Origin: Oscillatoriales cyanobacterium PMM_0019
GTDB taxonomy: Bacteria; Cyanobacteriota; Cyanobacteriia; Cyanobacteriales; CASBRB01
Reading direction: 5' to 3'
Assembly: GCA_949127975.1 (NCBI GenBank)
Contig: CASBRB010000251.1
Location: 1-36,426, forward strand
DNA length: 36,426 nucleotides
Shown here: piece by piece, positions 16,350 through 24,021 of the stretch
Numbering within the stretch: position 1 is the first letter of the stretch
Layout: each line of letters begins with the position of its first letter
Position numbers and translations under genes: made by a program
Notes under the pieces: generated by a model
Told to the model about the DNA's origin: nothing
The model's input: the letters and a program-made list of their open reading frames with translations, nothing else
The model's database searches: none

Positions 16350-16580
16350 ATGAAAATAGTTGACAAGAATCAATTAAAAGCTAACTTACTAGAATTATTG
16401 CAATTTGTAGAGCTAGAAGGTGAAGATATTTTAGTGACTGATGGCAGTAAACCAGTTGTGATAATTTCCCAGTATGAACAAAGTCCTACAACGGAAGACT
16501 TATTTAAAAATATGCGAGGGAAAGTCAAATATTTTGAAGATTTAACTACCTCGACTACTGAAGAATGGCCGGAAGTATAA
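16350..16580 (+). CDS. Phd/YefM-family antitoxin (toxin not found)
   Basis: A 76-residue protein. The first 45 residues (IVDKNQLKANLLELLQFVELEGEDILVTDGSKPVVIISQYEQ) have the Phd/YefM pattern of an N-terminal DNA-binding dimer: helix, then two strands around G-KPVVII. The remainder is the acidic flexible tail that would neutralise a toxin. Known: such antitoxins bind their own promoter and pair with a toxin gene downstream. Here an overlapping ATG at 16565 opens a frame of only 12 codons before a stop, so the partner seems lost or never present. A good promoter stands at 16219. Confidence 0.75.
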   Translation: MKIVDKNQLKANLLELLQFVELEGEDILVTDGSKPVVIISQYEQSPTTEDLFKNMRGKVKYFEDLTTSTTEEWPEV

Positions 16581-16665
16581 AAATAGTTTCTATTCTTCAG
16601 TAACTTGGTAAAGTGACTGGCATCACATCTGTCCATGAATCATAGTTATCAAGGAGAAATAGAAT

Positions 16666-16989
16666 ATGAAGAAAACAACTGATGCCTTAGAAATTATCAA
16701 TAATCTAATTGGTCAAGATACTCAGATGCAGCAAATGGTAATTGAGTCTTATTTGAATGCAGAAGTCGGTCAATTGATTTATGATGCTCGTAACCAAGTA
16801 GGATTAACCCAACAACAATTAGCTGAAATGATTGGTGTAGAGCGATCTATTATTGATGACTTAGAAGCAGGTGACTACGAGGACAATGCTTTGATAATGC
16901 TTCAGAAAGTTACAGTTGTTTTCAAGCAACGAATCAAGATTGAGTTAATTTCAGATTATTCTGATCGAGCTATAAAAACAACAGCTTAA
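16666..16989 (+). CDS. HTH (XRE) domain protein, probable antitoxin
   Basis: A 107-residue protein. Residues about 1-35 are helical (KKTTDALEIINNLIGQDTQMQQMVIESYLNAE), followed by a Cro/C1-type helix-turn-helix at about 40-70: IYDARNQVGLTQQQLAEMIGVERSIIDDLEAGDY. The C-terminal strand VFKQRIKIELI resembles the antitoxin half of RelE/HigB-type pairs. A clear Shine-Dalgarno AAGGAGA (16651-16657) stands 8 nt before ATG. A toxin gene normally lies just upstream; here 85 nt upstream is the end of the Phd-like gene and no toxin is visible. A weak hairpin follows at 16990-17012. Confidence 0.75.
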   Translation: MKKTTDALEIINNLIGQDTQMQQMVIESYLNAEVGQLIYDARNQVGLTQQQLAEMIGVERSIIDDLEAGDYEDNALIMLQKVTVVFKQRIKIELISDYSDRAIKTTA

Positions 16990-17098
16990 AACTCCAGGAC
17001 TCTCCCGGAGTTCTGGTTCTTACCACGAGTCATATCAACTTGCGTGCCTTAAACAACAGGATAAGATTAGTTTGATACCTTACTGAGTCAAAAATGTT

Positions 17099-20000
17099 AT
17101 GGATAATCGCTGGAAATTTTTTGCCGATCGCGGTGGCACGTTTACAGATATAGTAGCCATAACACCAGACGATCGAGTAATTATTCACAAGCTACTCTCA
17201 GAAAACCCGGAGCGTTATCAAGATGCTGTAATCCAAGGGATTCGGAATATCTTAGGGATTGCCAGTGACGCTCCTATCCCATCAGAACAAATAGAAGTTG
17301 TTAAGGTGGGGACGACAGTGGCAACAAATGCCTTATTGGAAAAAAAAGGCGATCGCACCGTCTTACTCATCACCAAAGGTTTCCGAGATGCCCTGCGTAT
17401 CGGCTATCAAAACCGCCCCGATATCTTCGCTCTGAAAATTGTACTGCCAGAACTCCTCTATGAGGAGATCGTAGAAGTAGAGGAACGCTACAACGCCAAA
17501 GGGGAAGAATTACTTCCCGTACAGCCAGGATATATCCCCTCTTTACAACAAGCATACCATGATGGGATTCGTAGCTGTGCTCTAGTATTCATGCACGGCT
17601 ATCTCTATCCAGAACACGAACAACAAGTAGCCAAGGTAGCGCGAGAAATTGGTTTTACTCAAATTTCAGTATCTCACCAAGTCAGCCCCTCGATCAAATT
17701 AGTCAGCCGAGGGGATACCACAGTAGTTGATGCTTATTTATCACCCATCCTGCGGCGCTATGTGGAAGAGGTGGCTTCCCAGCTAGGTGGAGTGCGCTTA
17801 ATGTTTATGCAATCTAGTGGCGGTTTAGTGGAAGCCCAACAGTTTAAAGGGCGAAACAGTATCTTATCGGGGCCTGCTGGTGGGATAGTCGGTGCAGTAC
17901 AAACCAGCAAGAGGGCTGGTTTTGACCGAATTATTACCTTTGATATGGGGGGAACTAGCACAGACGTTGCCCATTTTAAGGGCGAATACGAACGGCAATT
18001 TGAATCGGAAATTGCTGGAGTAAAAATGCTCTCGCCTCAGATGGCAATTCACACTGTAGCAGCAGGTGGCGGTTCGATTCTATTTTATGATGGTGCGCGT
18101 TATCGGGTTGGCCCAGAGTCAGCCGGAGCAAATCCCGGCCCTGCTTGTTATCGCAAAGGTGGCCCTTTAACGGTAACGGATGCCAATGTGATGATGGGCA
18201 AATTGCAGCCCGAGTATTTCCCTGCATTGTTTGGGTTAAATGCAGATTTACCTTTAGATGTAGAGGTGGTGCGGCAGAAATTTACTCAGTTAGCGGCGGA
18301 AATTGGCGATAATCGGACACTAGAACAGGTGGCGGCGGGATTTATCTCTATTGCTGTGGAAAATATGGCGAATGCGATTAAAAAAATCTCGCTGCAACGG
18401 GGTTATGACCTATCAGAATATACCCTATGCTGTTTTGGTGGCGCGGGAGGGCAGCACGCCTGTTTAATTGCTGACTCTTTGGGAATTAAGCAGATTTTTA
18501 TTCATCCTTTAGCTGGGGTGTTATCTGCTTATGGAATTGGGTTGGCGGATGTGCGAGTAATTAAAAAACGGTCAGTTGAAGCCGAGTTAACTCCTGAATT
18601 ACTGCTGGATATCCGGCATTTGATCGATCCTCTAGAGGCAGAGGCTATGTCTGAAATTAACAGCGAAGATGGTGTAGTAACAGTGTCGTACAAGGTAAAT
18701 TTGAAATATGCAGGAACTGATTCTGCTTTGACAGTTAACTTGGCTGACGCTCCAGACATGAGGAGGGAATTTGAGTCACAACACTCTACCCGCTATGGCT
18801 TTATTCAGGCGAAAAGCTCGTTAATTGTTGAATCAATTATCCTGGAACTGGTACAGGGAATGCACGCTCCTGCTGAACCGATAAAAAACCGTTTCCATGA
18901 TACCCCACCTACTGCTTGTGCCACAGTGCAAATCTACACTGCTGATAACTGGCATGATGCCCCGGTTTTTCAGCGAGATGACTTACAGCCGGGAGATTGT
19001 ATTATTGGCCCAGCCTTGATTATCGAACAGACTGGCACTAACGTCATCGAACCAGGTTGGCAAGCAGAATTGACAAACCACAATCATCTGATTTTACGGC
19101 ATTGTTTAAGTAGAACAGGACTTACGCACACTGGCACACTGGGCACACACAGGGGGATTGCCCCTACGAACCCACTATATATAGAAGCAGAAATGTTGAC
19201 TAACTGCGACTCTCAACCAGATCCAGTGCGGCTGGAAATCTTTAAAAATTTCTTCCAATTTATTGCCGAAGAAATGGGAATTGCTTTGCAAAATACCGCA
19301 GCTTCAGTGAATATTAAAGAGCGGCTTGATTTCAGTTGCGCTATCTTCGATCGCTTGGGTAATTTAGTCGCCAACGCACCTCATATCCCTGTACACTTGG
19401 GTAGTATGAGCGAAAGCATCCGCAGTTTAATTAGCGATCGCGCTGGCACCATTCAACCAGGAGATGTATATATATCGAATAACCCCTACAATGGAGGAAC
19501 ACACCTACCTGACGTTACCGTAATCACCCCAGTTTTTGATGAAGCTGACGAACAAATTCTTTTTTACGTTGCTTCTCGCGGACACCAAGCAGACATCGGC
19601 GGAATTGCCCCCGGTTCTATGCCTCCCAATAGTACCACCCTGGAAGAAGAAGGTATTTTGCTGGATAATTTCCAACTGGTTTACCAGAATCAGTTCCGGG
19701 AAAAAGAACTGCGGGAACTCCTATCAAGTAGTGCTTATCCTGCCCGTAATATCGACCAAAATCTCCAAGACTTCAAAGCCCAAATTGCTGCTAATGCCAA
19801 GGGAATGCAAGAACTACATAAAATGGTAGCCCAATATGGACTTTTAACAGTTCAAGCTTATATGGCTCACGTACAGGATAACGCGGAAGAGGCAGTTCGT
19901 CGCGCTATTGCTGTATTGAGCAATGGGGAATTTACTTACCCAATGGATGGGGGAGGAGTAATTAAAGTAGCAATTACCATCCATCGCGCCAACCGTAGCG

Positions 20001-20749
20001 CTAGAATTGATTTTACCGGGACTTCCCAACAATTGACCAGCAATTTTAACGCGCCTAAAGCAGTCTGCCAAGCTGCCGTACTTTACGTTTTCAGAACTTT
20101 AGTTTCTGACAATATCCCCCTGAATGCTGGTTGCCTTAAGCCTTTGGAAATTATTATTCCTGAAGGTTCGATGTTAAATCCTCGTTACCCGGCGGCTGTG
20201 GTGGCGGGTAATGTTGAGACTTCTCAGGCGATAGTAGATGCTTTATATGGGGCACTGGGGGTGATGGCAGCTTCTCAGGGAACGATGAATAATTTCACAT
20301 TCGGGAACTCGCGCTACCAATATTATGAGACGATCGCAGGTGGTTCGGGAGCGGGAGCAACTTGGGATGGTACAACAGCCGTTCAGACGCACATGACTAA
20401 CTCCAGACTAACCGACCCCGAAGTGCTGGAGGGACGATTCCCAGTTTTGCTAGAAGAATTTAAAATTCGTCACGGTAGTGGTGGAGCGGGGTTGCATCAA
20501 GGTGGGAATGGGGTTATCCGTCGCATCCGTTTCCTCGAACCGATGACGGCAGCAATTTTATCAAATCATCGTGTTATTCCTCCTTTTGGATTGAACGGCG
20601 GTAGTGTGGCGGCTGTTGGGAAAAACTATGTTCAGCGTGGCGATGGAAGTGTAGAGGAATTAGGCAGCACTGCTGTCGTGCAAATGCAACCTGGCGATGT
20701 GTTTGTAATTGAAACACCTGGGGGAGGGGGCTTTGGCTTAGAGCGATGA
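17099..20749 (+). CDS. Fused hydantoinase A-B / 5-oxoprolinase
   Basis: ATP-dependent hydrolysis of 5-oxo-L-proline to glutamate, or of a hydantoin, by a single polypeptide as in OPLAH-type enzymes (1216 residues against roughly 1290). The HyuA half (1 to about 670) starts FADRGGTFTDIVA and has KVGTTVATNALLEKKGDRT, SGPAGGIVGA and TFDMGGTSTDVA. The HyuB half (about 705 to 1216) has AASVNIKERLDFSCAIFD, NNPYNGGTHLPDV (from about 794), SRGHQADIGG and the C-terminal TPGGGGFG. The residues between them, about 673-697, are encoded by a dispersed family A repeat (19116-19190) that is open in this frame. The substrate is inferred. A nearby YcsI-like gene fits pyroglutamate metabolism. Confidence 0.92.
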   Translation: MDNRWKFFADRGGTFTDIVAITPDDRVIIHKLLSENPERYQDAVIQGIRNILGIASDAPIPSEQIEVVKVGTTVATNALLEKKGDRTVLLITKGFRDALRIGYQNRPDIFALKIVLPELLYEEIVEVEERYNAKGEELLPVQPGYIPSLQQAYHDGIRSCALVFMHGYLYPEHEQQVAKVAREIGFTQISVSHQVSPSIKLVSRGDTTVVDAYLSPILRRYVEEVASQLGGVRLMFMQSSGGLVEAQQFKGRNSILSGPAGGIVGAVQTSKRAGFDRIITFDMGGTSTDVAHFKGEYERQFESEIAGVKMLSPQMAIHTVAAGGGSILFYDGARYRVGPESAGANPGPACYRKGGPLTVTDANVMMGKLQPEYFPALFGLNADLPLDVEVVRQKFTQLAAEIGDNRTLEQVAAGFISIAVENMANAIKKISLQRGYDLSEYTLCCFGGAGGQHACLIADSLGIKQIFIHPLAGVLSAYGIGLADVRVIKKRSVEAELTPELLLDIRHLIDPLEAEAMSEINSEDGVVTVSYKVNLKYAGTDSALTVNLADAPDMRREFESQHSTRYGFIQAKSSLIVESIILELVQGMHAPAEPIKNRFHDTPPTACATVQIYTADNWHDAPVFQRDDLQPGDCIIGPALIIEQTGTNVIEPGWQAELTNHNHLILRHCLSRTGLTHTGTLGTHRGIAPTNPLYIEAEMLTNCDSQPDPVRLEIFKNFFQFIAEEMGIALQNTAASVNIKERLDFSCAIFDRLGNLVANAPHIPVHLGSMSESIRSLISDRAGTIQPGDVYISNNPYNGGTHLPDVTVITPVFDEADEQILFYVASRGHQADIGGIAPGSMPPNSTTLEEEGILLDNFQLVYQNQFREKELRELLSSSAYPARNIDQNLQDFKAQIAANAKGMQELHKMVAQYGLLTVQAYMAHVQDNAEEAVRRAIAVLSNGEFTYPMDGGGVIKVAITIHRANRSARIDFTGTSQQLTSNFNAPKAVCQAAVLYVFRTLVSDNIPLNAGCLKPLEIIIPEGSMLNPRYPAAVVAGNVETSQAIVDALYGALGVMAASQGTMNNFTFGNSRYQYYETIAGGSGAGATWDGTTAVQTHMTNSRLTDPEVLEGRFPVLLEEFKIRHGSGGAGLHQGGNGVIRRIRFLEPMTAAILSNHRVIPPFGLNGGSVAAVGKNYVQRGDGSVEELGSTAVVQMQPGDVFVIETPGGGGFGLER
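19116..19190 (+). repeat. Dispersed palindromic repeat family A, copy A5, inside the 5-oxoprolinase gene
   Basis: Starts with the full family end CAGGACTTACGCACACTGG, continues through CAGGGGGATTGCCCCTACGAACC and ends at TATATATAGAAGCAG. The right terminal repeat has decayed. It is read as TGLTHTGTLGTHRGIAPTNP and then LYIEAE at the junction between the HyuA and HyuB halves, with no stop or frameshift. Confidence 0.9.
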
Positions 20750-20794
20750 ATTTATTTTGGTTCTGACTAAGAGAGATCTCGTTGACACCAGCCC

Positions 20795-20816
20795 GCCACC
20801 GGTTCAACCCGGTGGC
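20795..20816 (+). terminator. Hairpin after the 5-oxoprolinase gene
   Basis: GCCACC/GGTGGC arms extended by GG and CC pairs, 45 nt after the stop codon. A second small hairpin, GTAGGGG/CCCCTAC, follows at about 20825-20841. The rest of 20842-20954 shows nothing. Confidence 0.4.
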
Positions 20817-20954
20817 TAATAGCGTAGGGGCACCCCCTACCCCCGTGGTTGCCCGTTAAAACGGACTCAAAAATCAACTCACCTCACCCCTCTCTCAAAC
20901 TCAGAGAAGTATTTTGTCTCTCTACTAATATTCAAGCCGATAACATAGTTTTTT

Positions 20955-20986
20955 GTAGGTTGGGTTGAGCGATAGCGAAACCCAAC
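20955..20986. repeat. Dispersed repeat family C, copy 3 (short)
   Basis: GTAGGTTGGGTTGAGCGATAGC and then GAAACCCAAC, the palindromic part of family C without the trailing hairpin. It ends about 40 bp before the DUF433 gene. Confidence 0.75.
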
Positions 20987-21028
20987 ATTACCATATAATT
21001 GGAAGTAATAGCTGTGAGGGAAATGGCA

Positions 21029-21238
21029 ATGACTCATGAAGAATTACTAAATCGCGTTACCGCAGAGCCGACAGTTTGTGGTGGTCAACCTTGCATTCGA
21101 GGCACTAGGATCTATATTGCGATTATTCTGGATGCTTTAGCTGAAGGGTTAACGCCAGAGCAAATTATCGATCACTATCCGTTGCTAACTTTAGAGGATG
21201 TACGTCTCGTTAAGGATGAGGATAGGGAACAATTCTGA
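21029..21238 (+). CDS. DUF433 family protein, C-terminally altered
   Basis: A 69-residue protein with the DUF433 signature VTAEPTVCGGQPCIRGTRI and ILDALAEGLTPEQIIDHYPLLTLEDVR. This family has a small winged-HTH fold, and many members lie directly before a PIN-like DUF5615 gene, as a proposed antitoxin. Here the usual alanine-rich final helix after LTLEDVR is replaced by LVKDEDREQF and a stop, which suggests a frameshift or a recombined 3' end. No DUF5615 gene follows. ATG at 21029 has GAGGG 8 nt upstream; ATG at 21023 is also possible, while the TTG at 20999 is less likely. Confidence 0.75.
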   Translation: MTHEELLNRVTAEPTVCGGQPCIRGTRIYIAIILDALAEGLTPEQIIDHYPLLTLEDVRLVKDEDREQF

Positions 21239-21265
21239 TTTTTTATAAAATATAGAACTTAAAAC

Positions 21266-21293
21266 AATACATAATCTTACGGCGGGAAAGGAT
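21266..21293. repeat. Inverted-repeat element family B, fragment B3
   Basis: AATACATAATCTTAC followed by GGCGGGAAAGGA matches the right part of B1 (reverse complement) with small changes. Left end and tandem units are missing. Confidence 0.55.
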
Positions 21294-21316
21294 TAAAGAA
21301 ATCGGTTTTTTTGATG

Positions 21317-21466
21317 TCAGGCTGGTAGCGGTTCGACCAATTGTTCAACGTTCGCTGAAAGTAGTTGCGTAATTTTCTGACGTGCGTTAAGTCCCGTCAA
21401 TGAAATATCGGCATAAGCTAAAAATAGCAGGTTGTGAACCTTCTGCATTTCCTCTAGGGCACGGGC
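21317..21466 (-). pseudogene. 3' fragment of an unrecognised gene, copy 1
   Basis: On the minus strand an open stretch of 49 codons reads ARALEEMQKVHNLLFLAYAD and then ISLTGLNARQKITQLLSANV before a proper stop. It is preceded in frame by a TGA and has no start codon near its beginning. It looks like the C-terminus of a lost gene. A diverged copy lies at 22535-22656. The family is not recognised. Positions 21480-21637 show no gene. Confidence 0.55.
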
Positions 21467-21637
21467 TCAAGAGAGGCTGTCCCCACCATCAATGTAAAGA
21501 ATTGTAAAGAAATCGCAAAAACACGTCACACACGCCTGATTACCTAAGTAGAAGTCAATCTTTTGGCAGGGCGAAGGGCAAGTTTACCGCTTGCTGTCCG
21601 ACTGCCGCCACCCCGCGCGTTATCCATCTATCAGGAG

Positions 21638-21728
21638 CAGGACTTACGCACTTCCTCTATATATAGCGGTTCGTAGGGGCAATCCCCCTGTGGTTGCCCC
21701 TATATATGCCCAGTCTGCGTAAGTCCTG
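21638..21728. repeat. Dispersed palindromic repeat family A, copy A6 (full length, 91 bp, inverted)
   Basis: Perfect terminal inverted repeats CAGGACTTACGCA and TGCGTAAGTCCTG. The core is in the opposite orientation from most copies. AGGAG sits immediately on each side (21633-21637 and 21729-21733), a possible 5-bp target duplication. The length equals that of A4. Confidence 0.9.
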
Positions 21729-21865
21729 AGGAGCTTGAATCCATAACGGGGAGGTGATGTGAGTTGTAGCACCGCTAGTTTCTATGAATGTACAACCTAC
21801 CTTATCGGGATACGAGTTCGTACCGATGCAACGTTTTCAACTTTAACTATGAGGATGAAAAACTG

Positions 21866-22372
21866 ATGAAATCTACAACTGTAATCTTATTAGGACTATT
21901 AGTTGGATTTTCCAGCATTAAACCTGTAGAAGCTACCTCTGTAGCAGCTACCAGAGCCATAGTAACTCAAACAGATACAGCTAAACACCCTAATTCATCA
22001 TTTACCATAGCACAGTTCAGTAGACCTAACAGCGGTCTTTACGGCTTATGGCAACTTACTTACAGCGTTGATGGGCTTCTTTATGAAAGCCGGCTTTACA
22101 TGAATGGCTATTCAGGAATAATGAGAACTCGCTATTTCGATCCAAGAATAAATCAGACTCAAGTTGTAGATCAAACAATGCGTTTAAGATCTTCTTCACA
22201 AGGATTAGTTTTGTTAGGATATAACCCAGTTTATGCTGGAACTAATATCCCACATCCTACCTACAGTGCAGACAACTTTCTGTTTCAAATCAGACCTAAT
22301 GGTTCGCTAGTAGTTGTGACTTGCGATCGTGACCGTCGTTGTTCAAATGTAGATATGCAGAAACTTCGCTAG
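21866..22372 (+). CDS. Predicted secreted hypothetical protein
   Basis: A 168-residue protein starting MKSTTVILLGLLVGFSSIKPVEA, a signal peptide with probable cleavage after VEA. The mature part is beta-rich (SGLYGLWQLTYSVDGLLYESRLYMNG; NFLFQIRPNGSLVVVTCDR) and has two Cys near the C-terminus (CDRDRRC) that may form a disulfide. No family recognised. ATG at 21866 is preferred because it begins the signal peptide and has GAGGA 10 nt upstream; the longer frame from 21788 has no signal character. The gene lies alone between repeats; its function is unknown. Confidence 0.7.
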   Translation: MKSTTVILLGLLVGFSSIKPVEATSVAATRAIVTQTDTAKHPNSSFTIAQFSRPNSGLYGLWQLTYSVDGLLYESRLYMNGYSGIMRTRYFDPRINQTQVVDQTMRLRSSSQGLVLLGYNPVYAGTNIPHPTYSADNFLFQIRPNGSLVVVTCDRDRRCSNVDMQKLR

Positions 22373-22457
22373 AAATATAGGCTCTCTCGTACTTAGCGTG
22401 ATAACTTTTACTAATCAATTGGCTTGTAGCTTGAGCAGACCAAAACCCAATGGTTAA

Positions 22458-22528
22458 AGCACATATAGGGGCAACCACAGGGGGATTGCCCCTACGAACC
22501 GCTATATATAGGCAGTGCGTAAGTCCTG
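22458..22528. repeat. Dispersed palindromic repeat family A, copy A7 (left end lost)
   Basis: Core and right end (GCAGTGCGTAAGTCCTG) are intact; the left end is cut within the TATATAGGGG arm. It abuts the second pseudogene fragment directly. Confidence 0.85.
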
Positions 22529-22534
22529 TTGATG

Positions 22535-22656
22535 TCAGACTGGTAGCGGATCGACCAATTGTTCAACGATCGCTGAAAATAGTTGCACAATTTTCTAACG
22601 TGCGTTAAGTCCCATCAATAAAATATCGGTATAAGCTAAAAATAGCAGGTTGTGAA
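22535..22656 (-). pseudogene. 3' fragment of an unrecognised gene, copy 2
   Basis: Aligns with 21317-21438 base for base apart from scattered substitutions. The frame now has an internal stop (NAR-stop-KIVQLF), so it decays separately from copy 1. Homology ends at about 22656, where the HIP1-like AGCGATCG begins. The remaining 22657-22730 is the leader of the next gene. Confidence 0.6.
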
Positions 22657-22730
22657 AGTAAGCGATCGAACCAGCTTCTTAAACAGATATCGACAGGTGA
22701 CAATGTTTTACCAACTAGGAGGATTAAACA

Positions 22731-23522
22731 ATGGGCAAATTTACCAATCTAACTCTCCCATCTGAAGTACGTCAACTTTGTCGAACCGGAGAATTAGATA
22801 GCCCTACGCCTGGATTAGCCCCAGGATATGTTCAGGCTAATTTAGTTGTACTACCATATTCCTTGGGTTTTGAATTTCTGCTTTTTTGTCAACGTAATCC
22901 AAAACCTTGTCCAGTCCTTGACGTACTAGAAGGCAATCCCGATCCGAAAATTATTGCGCCCGGTGCTGACATTAGAACGGATCTTCCTCGCTATAGAATC
23001 TTTAAGTATGGAAATCTAGTTGAAGAAACCACCGATATTAAAGCATTTTGGAGAAGCGATCTGGTAGCTTTTCTTATTGGTTGTTCTTTTACCTTTGAGA
23101 ATGCCATGATTAACGCTGGGTTACCAGTAAGGCACATAGAAGAAGGAAAAAATGTGCCCATGTACAAAACAAATATTGAATGCGTATCAGCAGGAATATT
23201 TTCCAGTCCTTTGGTCGTTTCTATGCGCCCCCTTGCTTCCAAGCATATTGTTCGTGCAGTAGAAGTAACCAGTCGGTATTACAAAGCACACGGCTCTCCT
23301 ATCCATATTGGAAACCCACAAGCTATAGGAATCCAAGATCTAGGAAAACCCGACTATGGGGATGCTGTCACTATTCATGATGGGGAAGTGCCGATTTTTT
23401 GGGCTTGCGGTGTAACTCCCCAAGAGGCAATACTTCGGGCAAAGCCTGAATTCGCCATAACTCATGCGCCTGGACATATGTTTGTCAGCGACTTGAAGGA
23501 CGAATCTCTCACATTTAACTGA
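22731..23522 (+). CDS. YcsI/DUF1445 family, D-glutamate cyclase-like putative hydro-lyase
   Basis: A 263-residue protein of the DUF1445 (YcsI) family, which includes the domain of mammalian mitochondrial D-glutamate cyclase that converts D-glutamate to 5-oxo-D-proline. Family signatures are visible: LAPGYVQANLVVLP, RNPKPCPVLDVLEGNP, DIRTDLPRYRIFKYG, FLIGCSFTFENAM, VSMRPL, GSPIHIGNP..IGIQDL and the C-terminal FWACGVTPQEA and ITHAPGHMFVSD. The length is typical. The Shine-Dalgarno TAGGAGGA (22717-22724) is excellent. Known: in Bacillus subtilis ycsI lies with 5-oxoprolinase genes. Here a 5-oxoprolinase lies about 2 kb upstream on the same strand. Activity is inferred from family only. Confidence 0.88.
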   Translation: MGKFTNLTLPSEVRQLCRTGELDSPTPGLAPGYVQANLVVLPYSLGFEFLLFCQRNPKPCPVLDVLEGNPDPKIIAPGADIRTDLPRYRIFKYGNLVEETTDIKAFWRSDLVAFLIGCSFTFENAMINAGLPVRHIEEGKNVPMYKTNIECVSAGIFSSPLVVSMRPLASKHIVRAVEVTSRYYKAHGSPIHIGNPQAIGIQDLGKPDYGDAVTIHDGEVPIFWACGVTPQEAILRAKPEFAITHAPGHMFVSDLKDESLTFN

Positions 23523-23533
23523 ACTAGAACGAT

Positions 23534-23614
23534 CGCAGACTGGGCATATATAGGGCAACCACAGGGGGATTGCCCCTACGAACCGCTATATGTAGTGTAG
23601 CTGCGCCAGTCCTG
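23534..23614. repeat. Dispersed palindromic repeat family A, copy A8 (diverged ends)
   Basis: Core GGGCAACCACAGGGGGATTG with TATATA arms; the ends have changed to GCAGACTGGGC and GCGCCAGTCCTG. It starts about 11 nt after the stop of the YcsI-like gene. Confidence 0.8.
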
Positions 23615-23702
23615 TGAACATCTTAATTATATATAAAAAAAAATTATGAATTTGACGTGATGGAATGTGAGAAGCTGTGGCGGGAAAAAACCGCTTGATG
23701 GA

Positions 23703-23727
23703 TACCAAAATATAATATATATTGGTA
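23703..23727 (+). promoter_or_regulatory. Candidate operator and -10 of the parD-higA unit
   Basis: TACCAA (23703-23708) and TTGGTA (23722-23727) form an AT-rich dyad that covers a TATAAT at 23711-23716. This is the expected layout for an antitoxin-autoregulated promoter. No convincing -35 at standard distance. Confidence 0.45.
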
Positions 23728-23749
23728 CATCATCGGCGGGGAGGTTATA

Positions 23750-23992
23750 ATGCAAAAAAATACGAGTGTCACGCTAGGGGAGCATTTTGAATCGTTTATT
23801 GCCAGCCAGATTGACAACGGACGTTTTGCCAGTGCCAGCGAAGCGATCCGTGCCGGACTGCGTTTGCTGGAAGAACATGAAATAAAACTGGCGGTTCTAC
23901 GACGGGCATTAGATGAGGGCGAAAACAGTGGCTTAGCCGACTATTCCTTGCGGAGGTTGCTGGAAGAACTAGATCGGGAACAGATAACCTAA
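23750..23992 (+). CDS. ParD-family antitoxin
   Basis: An 80-residue ribbon-helix-helix protein: TSVTLGEHFESFIASQIDNGRFASASEAIRAGLRLLEEHE is the diagnostic ParD N-terminal half, and the remainder (LRRALDEGENSGLADY) is the toxin-wrapping tail. Antitoxins of this family bind ParE, a gyrase-directed toxin, and repress their own promoter. The Shine-Dalgarno GGGGAGG is 5 nt before ATG. No ParE gene follows; the next gene, 29 nt downstream, is another antitoxin type. It may be an orphan, or it may regulate a toxin elsewhere. Confidence 0.88.
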   Translation: MQKNTSVTLGEHFESFIASQIDNGRFASASEAIRAGLRLLEEHEIKLAVLRRALDEGENSGLADYSLRRLLEELDREQIT

Positions 23993-24021
23993 TATTGACG
24001 AAAGTTTCTACTGATTTAACT

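Noticed and set aside
16324-16352. Second promoter TTGACA...TATATG before the Phd-like gene
   Set aside because: Its -10 would overlap the start codon, leaving no leader; the promoter at 16219 is better placed.
18070-18090. GGTTCGATTC resembling a tRNA T-loop
   Set aside because: It lies within the 5-oxoprolinase coding sequence and no acceptor or anticodon stem can be formed around it; no tRNA gene was found in the window.
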